A stretch of DNA of 64,000 nt from contig NZ_CP037940.1 in the NCBI RefSeq assembly GCF_004358325.1, forward strand, positions 1,550,001-1,614,000. The letters run 5' to 3'. The notes under the pieces were generated by a model. The model was given only the letters and a program-made list of their open reading frames with translations, was not told the DNA's origin and ran no database searches. The position numbers and the translations under genes were made by a program. This DNA comes from Periweissella cryptocerci (GTDB lineage: Bacteria > Bacillota > Bacilli > Lactobacillales > Lactobacillaceae). This document shows positions 1 to 8,240 of the stretch, piece by piece; within the stretch, counting starts at the first letter, position 1, and every line of letters begins with the position of its first letter.

Positions 1-25
1 ACCACCATTTGAAAAACGTCTGACA

Positions 26-1198
26 TTAAATTACTACAGCAATATCATAGTCAGTAACTTCGGCCCAATATACTTTCATTAGCCGTTCAGCTTCGGTCAA
101 TTTTTTGATGATTTCGCGATCGTGTAATTGATTAATTTTTATAAATTCAGTCATATCACTTAAACTATTGCCGTTCAAAAGAATTAAGCTAGCTTGATTT
201 GCGATCAATAATTCAATTTGTTTTTGAATAAAGTTACGCCTTTTTTCAAGATATTCTAAATCTTTGACCATTTCGACATCCGCTTCATTCAGTTTTTGGC
301 TAAACTTCATGATGTTTTGATTTGCTTCAGTCAATCGCTTTTTCATTTCAGTGATGACTTGCTCTTGTCGTGCCACCAATTCCGTACTTTGTTGATAGAA
401 AAATTGATGATATGTGTGTTGCAATACATATGGTTCCAAATCATCGAATACATTAGTTGCGATTGCTAAATTATATTCCTGTTGAATCTGATCAATTAAG
501 TCTTTCACAATTTCATCTCGATACGCTGTAATGGTACATCTTTCCTTACTTTGTTCTCGTTCGAGTCTATCCAGATATTTTCTAACAGCTTCAATTTTTT
601 GACTCGCATTACCACCAAAATTATTTAAACCGACATAATCAAAATTACCATTCTTAGTTGAAGCTAAATATAACCCTTTATTTTCCCATTGTAATGGATA
701 AAGTGTGTATTCAACATCATATATGTTATATAAAATATCCATAAATGAATCCCGCAAATTTTTTTCTTGCTTAGTTAGAACCCCATACAACGAGAAACTA
801 ATTTCTCTATTGAACTTGATACGCCATTCATTAAATGCCGTAAGTTCTTGATGCAGCAATTCATCTTTTTTGGGACTGCGTGACTTGTCGACAGTTAAGT
901 AAATTATCGCAATGTTATCAAAAAAGTGAGCGATATTTTCAAAAATATTTTCGCCTTTATATTTCCACTTTTCGGTGCTGATTTCCACGCTATCATTATC
1001 TGATTTGTTGAGCAATAATTCGTCGAGTGATGTTCCAAACAATCCAGCTAAGCGAATGGCACTTTCCAGATCGGGTATCGTTTTACCCGTTTCCCAATTT
1101 GAAACAGTTTTACTACTAACCAATACTTTTCCAGCTAACTGGTCTTGCGTTAACTTCAACTTTTGACGTTTTATTTTAACTATCTCATTGAATTTCAT
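26..1198 (-). CDS. XRE-family HTH transcriptional regulator with long C-terminal domain
   Basis: Encodes 390 aa. Residues about 5-62 form a Cro/CI-type helix-turn-helix; the stretch TQDQLAGKVLVSSKTVSNWE carries the typical Q...V...TVSNWE pattern and is followed by the usual IPDLES...LFG segment. The remaining 330 residues match nothing I recognise. Residues about 275-335 are charged and heptad-like and probably form a coiled coil. The ATG at 1198 follows a weak AGG ribosome site. The role is DNA-binding regulation of an unknown target; autoregulation is possible through the repeats at 1215-1260. It lies just upstream of a MITE and belongs to the accessory left end of the window. The HTH is certain; the function of the rest is not. 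Confidence 0.85.
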   Translation of the reverse strand: MKFNEIVKIKRQKLKLTQDQLAGKVLVSSKTVSNWETGKTIPDLESAIRLAGLFGTSLDELLLNKSDNDSVEISTEKWKYKGENIFENIAHFFDNIAIIYLTVDKSRSPKKDELLHQELTAFNEWRIKFNREISFSLYGVLTKQEKNLRDSFMDILYNIYDVEYTLYPLQWENKGLYLASTKNGNFDYVGLNNFGGNASQKIEAVRKYLDRLEREQSKERCTITAYRDEIVKDLIDQIQQEYNLAIATNVFDDLEPYVLQHTYHQFFYQQSTELVARQEQVITEMKKRLTEANQNIMKFSQKLNEADVEMVKDLEYLEKRRNFIQKQIELLIANQASLILLNGNSLSDMTEFIKINQLHDREIIKKLTEAERLMKVYWAEVTDYDIAVVI

Positions 1199-1214
1199 TT
1201 GATGTGCCTACTTC

Positions 1215-1260
1215 CGTTACTATGTAATATCGTTACTACGCTAAGTGTATTACGTTATCA
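1215..1260. promoter_or_regulatory. Repeated CGTTACTA motifs upstream of the XRE gene
   Basis: CGTTACTA occurs at 1215-1222 and 1231-1238, with a degenerate third copy (CGTTATCA) at 1253-1260. GTAATA and TATTAC form an inverted pair in the same stretch. Position directly upstream of an HTH regulator gene suggests an operator, but this is inferred from placement only. Confidence 0.3.
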
Positions 1261-1319
1261 CCAATCCGTCGATAGAAAGACATTGCTAGTTATTTTTGGT
1301 CAAAAAAGCAGCTAAAATC

Positions 1320-1923
1320 GGCTAAATTTTTTCTAACGTGGAATTTGGATACGTGTCTCAGATTGATTCCCACTACGAGGCTGGAACCAGTCTGGACACC
1401 GTGATGGAAGACAAGCATTTGAAGCCACAGTGCGGTCTTCAAATGTTTGCGAAGCTTGGTTCGCTAACGCGGCAACCATCTTCACAAATCCATAATCAGT
1501 AACGAAACCCGTTACTGATTATGCCATCACGGTGCGAGCTAAAGTCCAGCCTGGTTCCAGCCTCTTCGTTAGTTTGCGTAGATATTCTGACTAGTAATAT
1601 GCCGTAATCCTTGTCGCTGCAAGTTTAGCGGTAATCAATAGTTCAACGCTTATCTAGCGGAGTGACTGAAAATCACATTGTGGCCGCCAGGCTTTACACC
1701 GAAATGGGACGAACTTGACACCATGTGTCAGGTTTGTCGCTGAGGGTAGATGAGCAGTCTTTTGGCTTTAGCCATTAGACTGCCAGCTATCCCGAATTGC
1801 CCAAGACCGCCCTTTGGCTTGGGCATGTGCTTCCATTTCGGTGCACAATGTGATTTTCAGGCACGCAGTGGCATCATACATCTCATCACATTTTATAAAT
1901 TCCACGTCAGACGGAATAGAGCC
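1320..1923. mobile_element. 604-bp MITE, copy A, with 8-bp target duplication
   Basis: Non-coding element nearly identical in sequence and identical in length to 10367-10970. It begins GGCT and ends AGCC. Its ends are imperfect inverted repeats of about 27 bp, including TCTAACGTGGAATTT at 1332-1346 and its near complement at 1897-1911. It is flanked by the perfect direct repeat CTAAAATC (1312-1319 and 1924-1931), the mark of transposition with an 8-bp target duplication. Inside are two folded modules. One lies at about 1376-1585, closed by GGCTGGAACCAG/CTGGTTCCAGCC, with an inner stem at the ATCAGTAACG repeat. The other lies at 1656-1875 and is related to the solo elements at 32665 and 49091. 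It encodes no transposase, so movement must be supplied in trans. Confidence 0.85.
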
Positions 1924-2029
1924 CTAAAATCAGATTACCGACCATTCTAGCTGCTTATCTTATCGTATGAACTTCCATATCACAAGTAACTACGCTTAAT
2001 TTCCAACTTGCGTTTCACGTGAAACAATA

Positions 2030-2938
2030 TTAATTGGCGTTATATCCATGTGCTCGGGTATCTAATACATTCTTCCAATGACTTTCTCGTTCAAGGGCAT
2101 CGCGGTGCCCAATTTCAGTTTTTGGAAAAATTTCAATAAGACTGTATCGAAAATTTTCTCGAATATATGGAAGCCCATCTTCAGCCACAATTTTTTGAAG
2201 CTCTTTGTTGGGATACTTACCATTTTCGTCCAATTCATTTTTATCGTAACCAGCTGTCAGATAAGTGTCCCAGCGTCCATACACTCCCTCATCACCAGTC
2301 GCCGATCCTACATATAATGTGCCGGTCTTAGTATCAGTTATCACATAGACTCCGTAAACCGCGGACAAAGCTAATTTCCACTCGTTACTTGAAATGACAT
2401 TTTTCAATTCATTGTACTTCAAGGTAATTTGATTGTAGCCAGGGAACTTTTTCTGACTTTCTTTGTAAGAATAATCAAGGATTGTATCAACAATCACATT
2501 TTTCGCCTTCTCATCCTTATAAATCCAGTTTCGCGTCTTGGGTTTGTTTACAATCAATCGATTAAACAACCCTTTAACTTCTTGTACTGGTTTATTATCC
2601 GTTGACCAAGTGACATCAGGACAATCTTGGTCGGAAATATTGTGCCCTTCTTCTACAAAAACCTGCATTGCATCAACAAAAAGCCATTTGTCTTGGTCAA
2701 TTTGAATAAAATGTAAAACAATATCATTTACTTGTTGTCGTCGTTTCCCTTTTTCACTATATGTTGAATTCATCCAGTCATTCAACAAGGGATTATCACT
2801 TAGATACATATCCTTAAAACTGAGTTCTGTGTTGTTATACTCAAAATCAGTGTTGAAGCGCGCTAATACTCGCTTAGTCCCATACTTTTTCTTCAATTCA
2901 TCGATATGCAAAATCGTGTCTAATGTTAATTCTTCCAT
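2030..2938 (-). CDS. GIY-YIG nuclease-domain protein
   Basis: Encodes 302 aa. The C-terminal 110 residues are a GIY-YIG endonuclease fold: GVYVI supplies the GIY strand, LYVGSA the YIG strand, GRWDTY the conserved arginine, and ERESHWKNVL the glutamate helix, ending in HGYN. The N-terminal 190 residues match no family I know and may bind the substrate. The gene follows a small ORF by 18 nt and is probably co-transcribed with it. Homologues are often annotated only as GIY-YIG proteins in lactobacilli; a role in DNA cleavage (defence, mobile DNA or repair) is family-based inference. The ribosome site before the ATG is weak (AAAGAAA), consistent with coupling to the upstream gene. Confidence 0.85.
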   Translation of the reverse strand: MEELTLDTILHIDELKKKYGTKRVLARFNTDFEYNNTELSFKDMYLSDNPLLNDWMNSTYSEKGKRRQQVNDIVLHFIQIDQDKWLFVDAMQVFVEEGHNISDQDCPDVTWSTDNKPVQEVKGLFNRLIVNKPKTRNWIYKDEKAKNVIVDTILDYSYKESQKKFPGYNQITLKYNELKNVISSNEWKLALSAVYGVYVITDTKTGTLYVGSATGDEGVYGRWDTYLTAGYDKNELDENGKYPNKELQKIVAEDGLPYIRENFRYSLIEIFPKTEIGHRDALERESHWKNVLDTRAHGYNAN

Positions 2939-2956
2939 GACTATTTTCTTTCTGTA

Positions 2957-3127
2957 TTAGTATGCCGATACCACATTCGCAGAACCAAAATAACTTTGAT
3001 TCGTCAAAAATGTGGTTGCTTCGAATTCACTGTTAAACTTCAAAGCATTAAATTTATCAAAAGTTAAATCTGGGGTACCAAAACTTACACCAGTCACATA
3101 TTGTCCATTAATTTCAATTACATACAT
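2957..3127 (-). CDS. Small hypothetical protein (56 aa)
   Basis: A 56-residue protein beginning MYVIEINGQYVTGVSFGTPD. An upstream in-frame ATG at 3139 exists, but AAGGA at 3140-3144 abuts it, whereas it sits 12 nt from the ATG at 3127, so I prefer 3127. It has no signal peptide or membrane segment. It looks like a compact beta-rich domain, but I do not recognise the family. It is the first gene of a likely two-gene unit with the GIY-YIG gene, and inverted repeats upstream may control both. Confidence 0.55.
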   Translation of the reverse strand: MYVIEINGQYVTGVSFGTPDLTFDKFNALKFNSEFEATTFLTNQSYFGSANVVSAY

Positions 3128-3244
3128 TTTATTCACCATTCCTTTTTATTATTGCAACGTCGTCTGCTTCTACTATTTATTTTGGCGCTTCATCGTTATA
3201 TTTTTTCTTGCTTCGTTTTACCATTCGTTAGTCCTACATTGCGA

Positions 3245-3291
3245 AGTGATTTTTATCACCAATCCTTTGAGATAACTATTATTATCTCAAA
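3245..3291. promoter_or_regulatory. Inverted repeats upstream of the small-protein/GIY-YIG unit
   Basis: TTTGAGATAA (3266-3275) and TTATCTCAAA (3282-3291) form a perfect 10-bp inverted repeat with a 6-nt spacer. A shorter TGAT/ATCA pair lies at about 3247-3258. There is no poly-T, so an operator is more likely than a terminator. The binding protein is unknown. Confidence 0.35.
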
Positions 3292-3374
3292 CAAATTTGA
3301 CTTTTTTATATCCCGTGTAATTTATATCAACATATTTTATGCTAGACCCCGGAGTTCACTTCAGGTCACGCACA

Positions 3375-3411
3375 TAAAAAAAGAAACTTTCTACTAGCAA
3401 GAAAGTTTCTT
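3375..3411 (-). terminator. Rho-independent terminator of the MMPL gene
   Basis: The 12-bp stem AAGAAACTTTCT/AGAAAGTTTCTT (3381-3392 and 3400-3411) has a 7-nt loop. On the minus strand it is followed by a T run (3375-3380). Confidence 0.8.
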
Positions 3412-3437
3412 AATAAGAGTATTCGATTAGTACTTTA

Positions 3438-5543
3438 TTATTTTTGCTTGAACCCATTATATGCGCTTCGTCCTGGTAGCCACCAATTTAATCGACCAAA
3501 CAACTTAATCATCGCCGGTACCAGACTTAAACGGACAATAAATGCATCAAACAAGACACCAAATGCCAAGACTAATCCGATTGATTTTATCGTTGGATCG
3601 GCCGTGAATACAAAGCTCCCAAAGACAGCAACCATGATCAACGCTGCCGTAATAATTACCGGACCACTTTCCTTGACCCCAACTTGAACTGCTTTGACAT
3701 TATCACCAGTTAATAAGTATTCTTCACGAATCCGATCAACCATGAAGACTTCATAATCCATCGCAAGACCAAAGAGGACCCCAATTGCAATCACGGGCAA
3801 AAATGCGAGTAGTGGTGCAGTCCGACCGATACCAAAGATATTTTTCAAAAAACCGTCTTGCATAACTAAAGTTGTGAAACCAAACGTTGCCAATAGTGAT
3901 AAGCCAAAGCCAACCATAGCGACAAATGGAATCAAAACTGATTGAAAAACAATCAACAGCAAGATAAATGCCAAGACAATCACAATGAGCGCAAAAATAG
4001 GAATTGCCTTGTTCAACTTATTCACAATATCAATATTCACCACATTGGTACCAGTCAACGATAACCGTAGACCAGTCTCATCTTTGAGCGTTGTGCCATA
4101 GTCACGCAACCGATGCACTAATTGACTCGTTTTGTCTGAAGTTGGTCCCGTCGTTGGAATAATCATTAACAGCGCGTATTTACCATTGGGACTCAGCTGA
4201 GCCGGTGTCGCCATTGCAACTCCCTTAGTCTGATTTAAATCACTAGTAATCTTTTGTAAATCAGTTGGCTGCATATCCTTCGTTGTTTTAACGACCCCAA
4301 TAATTTGGGCATTGATTCCGGCGCCAAACTTATCGGTCATAATGTCATATGCTTTACGCTCAGTCATATTAGCTGGCTTCGCCGCATCACTTGGCATGCC
4401 TAAGCGCATATGTGTTGCTGGCACTGCTAAGCCACCTAAGATTAGAATACCAGCAATCGCGACAACTGCTGGCCATTTCACGATTACATTAGCAATCCGA
4501 CTCTGCTTAACTACTTTATGCGATTGACGTTTAGGTGCTACTTGCTGATGGAACAGCGAAATCATCGCTGGTAACAAGGTCAACGCTGAAAGAATGGCAA
4601 ATAACACGCTAATCGCCGAGGCTAAGCCCATCTGTGTCAAAAAATCGATGCCAACAAAACTCAAACCAGCCACCGCAATCATCACTGTGACGCCAGCAAA
4701 GAGCACTGATGATCCCGCATAACCAACCGCATTACCGATTGCCTCGACGTAATTATCCATATGCTGCTTCTCGACACGATAACGATTAATAATGAACAAC
4801 GCATAATCAATCCCAACTGCCAAGCCAATCATAATAGCTAAGGTTGACGCAACTTTAGCCACATCAAAAACATTAGTCCCGAGTGAAACAATCAGCAAAC
4901 CCGCGCCAAGTCCAATAATTGCATTTAGAATTGGTAGCCAAGCCGCGGTAATTGCTCGGAACAATATCAACATCAGAACAAACGCAATCCCCATGCCAAT
5001 TATTTCAGAAGTTCCTTCCGCCATTGGTTTAGATACTTGGACATTACCGGAAAATTCAACTTCAACTTTGGCAAATTTCAAATTATGCTTAGCAATTTTT
5101 TCCAGCTTAGCAATTTGGTCATACGTATAATGCCGGGCCTGCTTGCTGAATGATACATCCAGATATGTCGTCGTTAAATCTTTACTAAACACTTTCGTTT
5201 GATAAGGATTGGAAACACCCTTAATTGATTTGTTCGCTGCTTGCAAATCAGTAACTGTCTTGGCCACCGTCGCTTGCATCTTCGGAGTCATCAAAGTTGT
5301 TTTATCATGAGCTTTGATGACAATTTTCAAACTACCATTACTGGTTTTTTGACCAAAATCTTTTTCCAACGGTTTTTGAATCTCCGTCGAAGGCAAACCT
5401 GAAATTTTTAATTCCGGATTAAAGTTCGATCCCACTTTGGCAAACCCTACGCCTAAGCCAAGCATCATCACTAACCAGATAATAATTACTGGCCATTTAT
5501 GTTGGGCGACCCACGAACCCCATCGTTTCAATACTTTTTGCAT
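3438..5543 (-). CDS. MMPL/RND-superfamily membrane transporter
   Basis: Encodes 701 aa. The architecture is that of MmpL/YdfJ-type RND exporters. There is one N-terminal membrane helix, an extracellular loop of about 130 residues, then five or so helices including the conserved GLAVGIDYALFI motif. This plan is repeated in the second half, where FGLAMDYEVFMVDRI is the matching motif. The start is the ATG at 5543: GGAG lies 8 nt upstream, while the in-frame GTG at 5552 overlaps that ribosome site. It is divergent from a TetR-family gene, a common arrangement in which the regulator represses the pump. The substrate cannot be read from sequence; lipids or hydrophobic drugs are family expectations. 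Confidence 0.9.
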   Translation of the reverse strand: MQKVLKRWGSWVAQHKWPVIIIWLVMMLGLGVGFAKVGSNFNPELKISGLPSTEIQKPLEKDFGQKTSNGSLKIVIKAHDKTTLMTPKMQATVAKTVTDLQAANKSIKGVSNPYQTKVFSKDLTTTYLDVSFSKQARHYTYDQIAKLEKIAKHNLKFAKVEVEFSGNVQVSKPMAEGTSEIIGMGIAFVLMLILFRAITAAWLPILNAIIGLGAGLLIVSLGTNVFDVAKVASTLAIMIGLAVGIDYALFIINRYRVEKQHMDNYVEAIGNAVGYAGSSVLFAGVTVMIAVAGLSFVGIDFLTQMGLASAISVLFAILSALTLLPAMISLFHQQVAPKRQSHKVVKQSRIANVIVKWPAVVAIAGILILGGLAVPATHMRLGMPSDAAKPANMTERKAYDIMTDKFGAGINAQIIGVVKTTKDMQPTDLQKITSDLNQTKGVAMATPAQLSPNGKYALLMIIPTTGPTSDKTSQLVHRLRDYGTTLKDETGLRLSLTGTNVVNIDIVNKLNKAIPIFALIVIVLAFILLLIVFQSVLIPFVAMVGFGLSLLATFGFTTLVMQDGFLKNIFGIGRTAPLLAFLPVIAIGVLFGLAMDYEVFMVDRIREEYLLTGDNVKAVQVGVKESGPVIITAALIMVAVFGSFVFTADPTIKSIGLVLAFGVLFDAFIVRLSLVPAMIKLFGRLNWWLPGRSAYNGFKQK

Positions 5544-5600
5544 TAATAGCACTCCTTTTCACATTTCGAATAGCTACTAATTTAATAATTTTCTGCCAAA

Positions 5601-5643
5601 ATGTATACGTGCAAAAGTAAGACGGTGTATAGTTAACCTACAC
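5601..5643. promoter_or_regulatory. Candidate TetR operator in the divergent intergenic region
   Basis: GTGTATAGTTAACCTACAC (5625-5643) is a 19-bp near-palindrome. A second, smaller palindromic site, ATGTATACGT, lies at 5601-5610. Both sit between the divergent MMPL and TetR start codons, where such regulators usually bind. Confidence 0.55.
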
Positions 5644-5659
5644 ATGGAGGATATTGTCG

Positions 5660-6169
5660 ATGAAAACAGACGATTTACGGGTCCGACGCACCGAAAAAAC
5701 GCTCAAAGACAGCCTATTAAATTTATTACAAAGTAAATCACTCCGGCAAATTACAGTTAACGATATTGCCGATGCAGCAATGGTCCACCGGACCACTTTC
5801 TACGCCCACTACACTGATAAATATGCCCTATTGGAAAGTATTTTCGATAGTTACTTCCATAATTTTAACTTCACTGAATTTGAAGTTACACCATTCAAAG
5901 TCATCATTGCCGAAGCGATGCAGTCAATTTCCCACTTCGATGAAATCTACAATCACCGGCAAGATGATGAATTTCAAGCATTGCTCGTCCAATCATTTAT
6001 CAAGCAGTACCGGCAAGCCTTTTCGGAAAATGACATTTTGCCCCTCGAAAAATGGTTTGTAATATCCAAACTTTTTGCCATTACCCAATGGAATAATCAA
6101 CCTGGTATCCAACATGATTTACGTACTGATTACGCGCTTCTTGATAAGTTATATCAGCAATACAAGTGA
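5660..6169 (+). CDS. TetR/AcrR-family transcriptional regulator
   Basis: Encodes 169 aa. The N-terminal 50 residues form a TetR DNA-binding domain: RRTEKTLKDSLLNLL, then the helix-turn-helix ITVNDIADAAMVHRTTFYAH with YTDKYALL after it. The C-terminal ligand domain is divergent, as usual. GGAGG at 5646-5650 is 9 nt from the ATG at 5660, so this start is chosen over the in-frame TTG at 5654. It is divergent from the MMPL transporter gene and shares the palindrome at 5625-5643; repression of the transporter and of itself is the expected role. Confidence 0.88.
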   Translation: MKTDDLRVRRTEKTLKDSLLNLLQSKSLRQITVNDIADAAMVHRTTFYAHYTDKYALLESIFDSYFHNFNFTEFEVTPFKVIIAEAMQSISHFDEIYNHRQDDEFQALLVQSFIKQYRQAFSENDILPLEKWFVISKLFAITQWNNQPGIQHDLRTDYALLDKLYQQYK

Positions 6170-6241
6170 TGTATTCCACCATTTCTGATTTCTTGGCTGT
6201 TGTACGAGGTACATAAACAGATTCAGGGTTACAATCCAAAA

Positions 6242-6289
6242 GCACTGCGATATTAATGTCGGTATCAGTTGACATTAATATCACAGTGC
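6242..6289. repeat. Near-perfect 19-bp inverted repeat
   Basis: The arms GCACTGCGATATTAATGTC (6242-6260) and GACATTAATATCACAGTGC (6271-6289) pair with one mismatch around a 10-nt loop. There is no T run on either strand, so it is not a classical terminator. It sits between the tetR gene and the small secreted protein gene. It could be an operator, a processed RNA hairpin or a relic insertion end. Confidence 0.6.
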
Positions 6290-6404
6290 CTAGTGCAAAA
6301 TACTACTTACTAATACAAGTTCCTTACGTTCCCAACTTCGAGCTCGCCAAACTAATAAAAATTCGCTATACTGTTAGCACATAAGTATAGGGAGAATATA
6401 ATTT

Positions 6405-6680
6405 ATGCATTTGAAGAAATTGCTATTCACATTGGTCGCTTTGTTCACGATTGGCGGCACTTTCATATCTACTACACCAGCCGTTAGTGCATCTGGTAAC
6501 ACCATTTATGTGGTAACCACAAGCACCCACTTAAGTGTGAAAGATCACCGTCACCATGTGTATTGGTATAGCTACAGTCGCTTACGTCATGCGCAGCCAC
6601 GCACGCCTAAAAGCCACATTCACAAATTTAGCTTAGCGCATGCTCGAGCTATGCATTGGCAACACTCCGCACGCGAATAG
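6405..6680 (+). CDS. Small secreted histidine-rich protein
   Basis: Encodes 91 aa. The N-terminus MHLKKLLFTLVALFTIGGTF is a Sec signal peptide, with likely cleavage after VSA near residue 30. The mature part, about 60 residues, is basic and unusually rich in histidine (about ten, in clusters such as DHRHH and SHIHK) and lacks cysteine. GGGAGA lies 11 nt before the ATG, and TATACT at about 6367 is a plausible -10. No family is recognised. Metal binding or antimicrobial activity is conceivable from composition only. The bidirectional terminator downstream closes the unit. Confidence 0.6.
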   Translation: MHLKKLLFTLVALFTIGGTFISTTPAVSASGNTIYVVTTSTHLSVKDHRHHVYWYSYSRLRHAQPRTPKSHIHKFSLAHARAMHWQHSARE

Positions 6681-6744
6681 ATTATCTTCATCTATAGGTC
6701 ATACTCCACATACCGTAAGCAGTCATGACATGTCAAATATTGAA

Positions 6745-6790
6745 AATACAAAAAGACGTCGCAAACTAAATTGCGACGTCTTTTTGTATT
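6745..6790. terminator. Bidirectional terminator, 20-bp perfect stem
   Basis: The arms at 6745-6764 and 6771-6790 are exact complements, with core GACGTCGCAA/TTGCGACGTC and A and T runs on both sides, so the hairpin can stop transcription from both the secreted-protein gene and rlmH. Confidence 0.9.
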
Positions 6791-6831
6791 TCGAGTGACA
6801 TGAAACATACCTAATAAAATGCTCAATCACA

Positions 6832-7311
6832 TCACTTATGATACGGACTCCCCGCATTAATCATATAAGCCCGATAAACCTGCTCCGTCAACACTAATCG
6901 CATCAACTGGTGGGGCAGTGTAAACCGGCCAAAACTAATTGCGGCGTTGGCTCGTTTGTTGACGGCGTCGGCGGTTCCGAGTGAACCACCGATGACAAAT
7001 GTGATGTCGGAGTGACCGTATGTCGCTAATTGGTCGATTTCGGCGGCTAATTCTTCGCTTGAGCGTTCTTTACCGTTAATTGCCAGCACGAAAACGTATT
7101 CGCGGTCTTTAATTTTGTCGAGAATCCGTTGGCCTTCCTTGTCTTTAACTTGAATCATTTCAGCCTCTGATAATTGTTCGGGGGCTTTTTCGTCAGGCAC
7201 TTCGACAATTTCAAATTTTGCAAATTTGCTCAAACGTTTTGCGTATTCTTCAATTCCTTGTTTCAAATACTTTTCTTTTAGTCGTCCGACACCAATAATT
7301 TTAATATTCAT
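6832..7311 (-). CDS. rlmH: 23S rRNA pseudouridine-1915 N3-methyltransferase RlmH
   Basis: Encodes 159 aa, the normal RlmH length, and ends in the family signature AGSPYHK. It is a SPOUT-class methyltransferase with the knot region [19 protein letters not shown] and the [14 protein letters not shown] segment. It uses S-adenosylmethionine to methylate pseudouridine 1915 in helix 69 of 23S rRNA. It is transcribed from the DnaA-box-rich intergenic region toward the bidirectional terminator. A 20-bp palindrome at about 7337-7357 lies just upstream of its start. Assignment is secure. Confidence 0.97.
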   Translation of the reverse strand: MNIKIIGVGRLKEKYLKQGIEEYAKRLSKFAKFEIVEVPDEKAPEQLSEAEMIQVKDKEGQRILDKIKDREYVFVLAINGKERSSEELAAEIDQLATYGHSDITFVIGGSLGTADAVNKRANAAISFGRFTLPHQLMRLVLTEQVYRAYMINAGSPYHK

Positions 7312-7429
7312 CGCTATTTTTACCCCATATTTTCAGTGATTTTAGCAGCTACTAAAATCCAACATATTATTATTGCTTTCATATTACCACGTGAATGCGT
7401 TTTCAGGCATGTCAATAAATTTGCTTGAG

Positions 7430-8088
7430 TTATCCACAATTGTCCACACGAACACGATGTTTTGCACAAACGCTGTAAGTATTGCTGCATCTACATTTTA
7501 CATACGAACACCGATAGTTATCAACAGATTACAAAAGTTATCCACAGGAGTATCAACACCCTCCCAAAGGCTTGTTCTAATCGCCTTTTTTATTACTCTG
7601 TTAATTAACGCACATGTTATCCCCCTCACTTATACTACTTATCCACAGTAGCGATTTTTTAGGCTGCTTGCACTGTGTTCGGTTTAGCAGTAGTTAACCC
7701 ATTTTTGTACCAATTGTTCGCTTTTTTTACCTAACTATCCCTACTTTAGGCATTCTTTCCTGGTATCTTTTTGTGATTGTTCGTATTTTTGTGAAAATAA
7801 ATTTAAGCAATCCTTAAACATTCGCTACTTCCTAAGAATCCGTTAATTTTTTTGTGCACAGCTACTACTCTTCGTAAAAGTTTACAAAATCTTCACATTT
7901 ACCAGTTTTTGCATACTACAAGTTTGCTGATTACTACTTATACACACTAAATTAAAATGCGGGGTTTCCCCATGAGGACAGGGCTCCTGTGCGTTTATCA
8001 ACTAGTTATCAACAACTTATCCACAGGTGTGGATAAGTTGTTCCTATATTCCTCTATTTTTAAGAAAAACTTATCAACTTGTGGATTA
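7430..8088. other. Cluster of DnaA boxes in the rlmH-dnaB intergenic region
   Basis: The 929-bp gap has no gene. It holds five perfect TTATCCACA boxes: 7430-7438, 7538-7546, 7639-7647, 8017-8025 and, inverted, 8028-8036. Variants with one or two changes include TTGTCCACA at 7440, TTATCAACA at 7518 and 8006, TTATACACA at 7938, TTATCAACT at 7995 and 8071, and inverted TGTGGATTA at 8080. Two of the perfect boxes form a palindrome with 13-bp arms around GG (8013-8040). The middle part, about 7650-7935, is AT-rich and shows no other structure to me. It may be a DnaA titration or regulatory site, or a second or relic origin. Confidence 0.8.
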
Positions 8089-8193
8089 TTCGCTTTTTCT
8101 TTTGTAATTCTGCTCTTTCACTACACTTCCCCGCCTGGTACCCATCGCCTTGCTTCGCATACGCGCGAAAATTTATCATCACTTTGACCATGC

Positions 8194-8224
8194 AAAAAAG
8201 GCTAAGCATGCTTCATCCTTAGCC
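8194..8224 (-). terminator. Terminator of dnaB
   Basis: GGCTAAG/CTTAGCC stem (8200-8206 and 8218-8224) followed on the minus strand by six T. Confidence 0.8.
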
Positions 8225-8240
8225 CCCTTCATATTTATAT

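Noticed and set aside
1320..1923. ROOL or GOLLD type large RNA
   Set aside because: Length and hairpin density are similar, but target duplications and terminal inverted repeats show a MITE, and half of it occurs alone at 220 bp. I cannot match known ROOL or GOLLD motifs by eye.
1750..1950. 66-aa frame with a near-identical partner from 10797 and relatives at 32724 and 49041
   Set aside because: Their similarity follows the structured DNA repeat; there is no ribosome site, changes preserve stems rather than codons, and one copy is inverted. I treat them as shadows of the repeat.
6081..6284. 67-aa minus-strand frame overlapping tetR
   Set aside because: It starts with GTG inside a hairpin, has no ribosome site, and overlaps the 3' end of tetR antisense.
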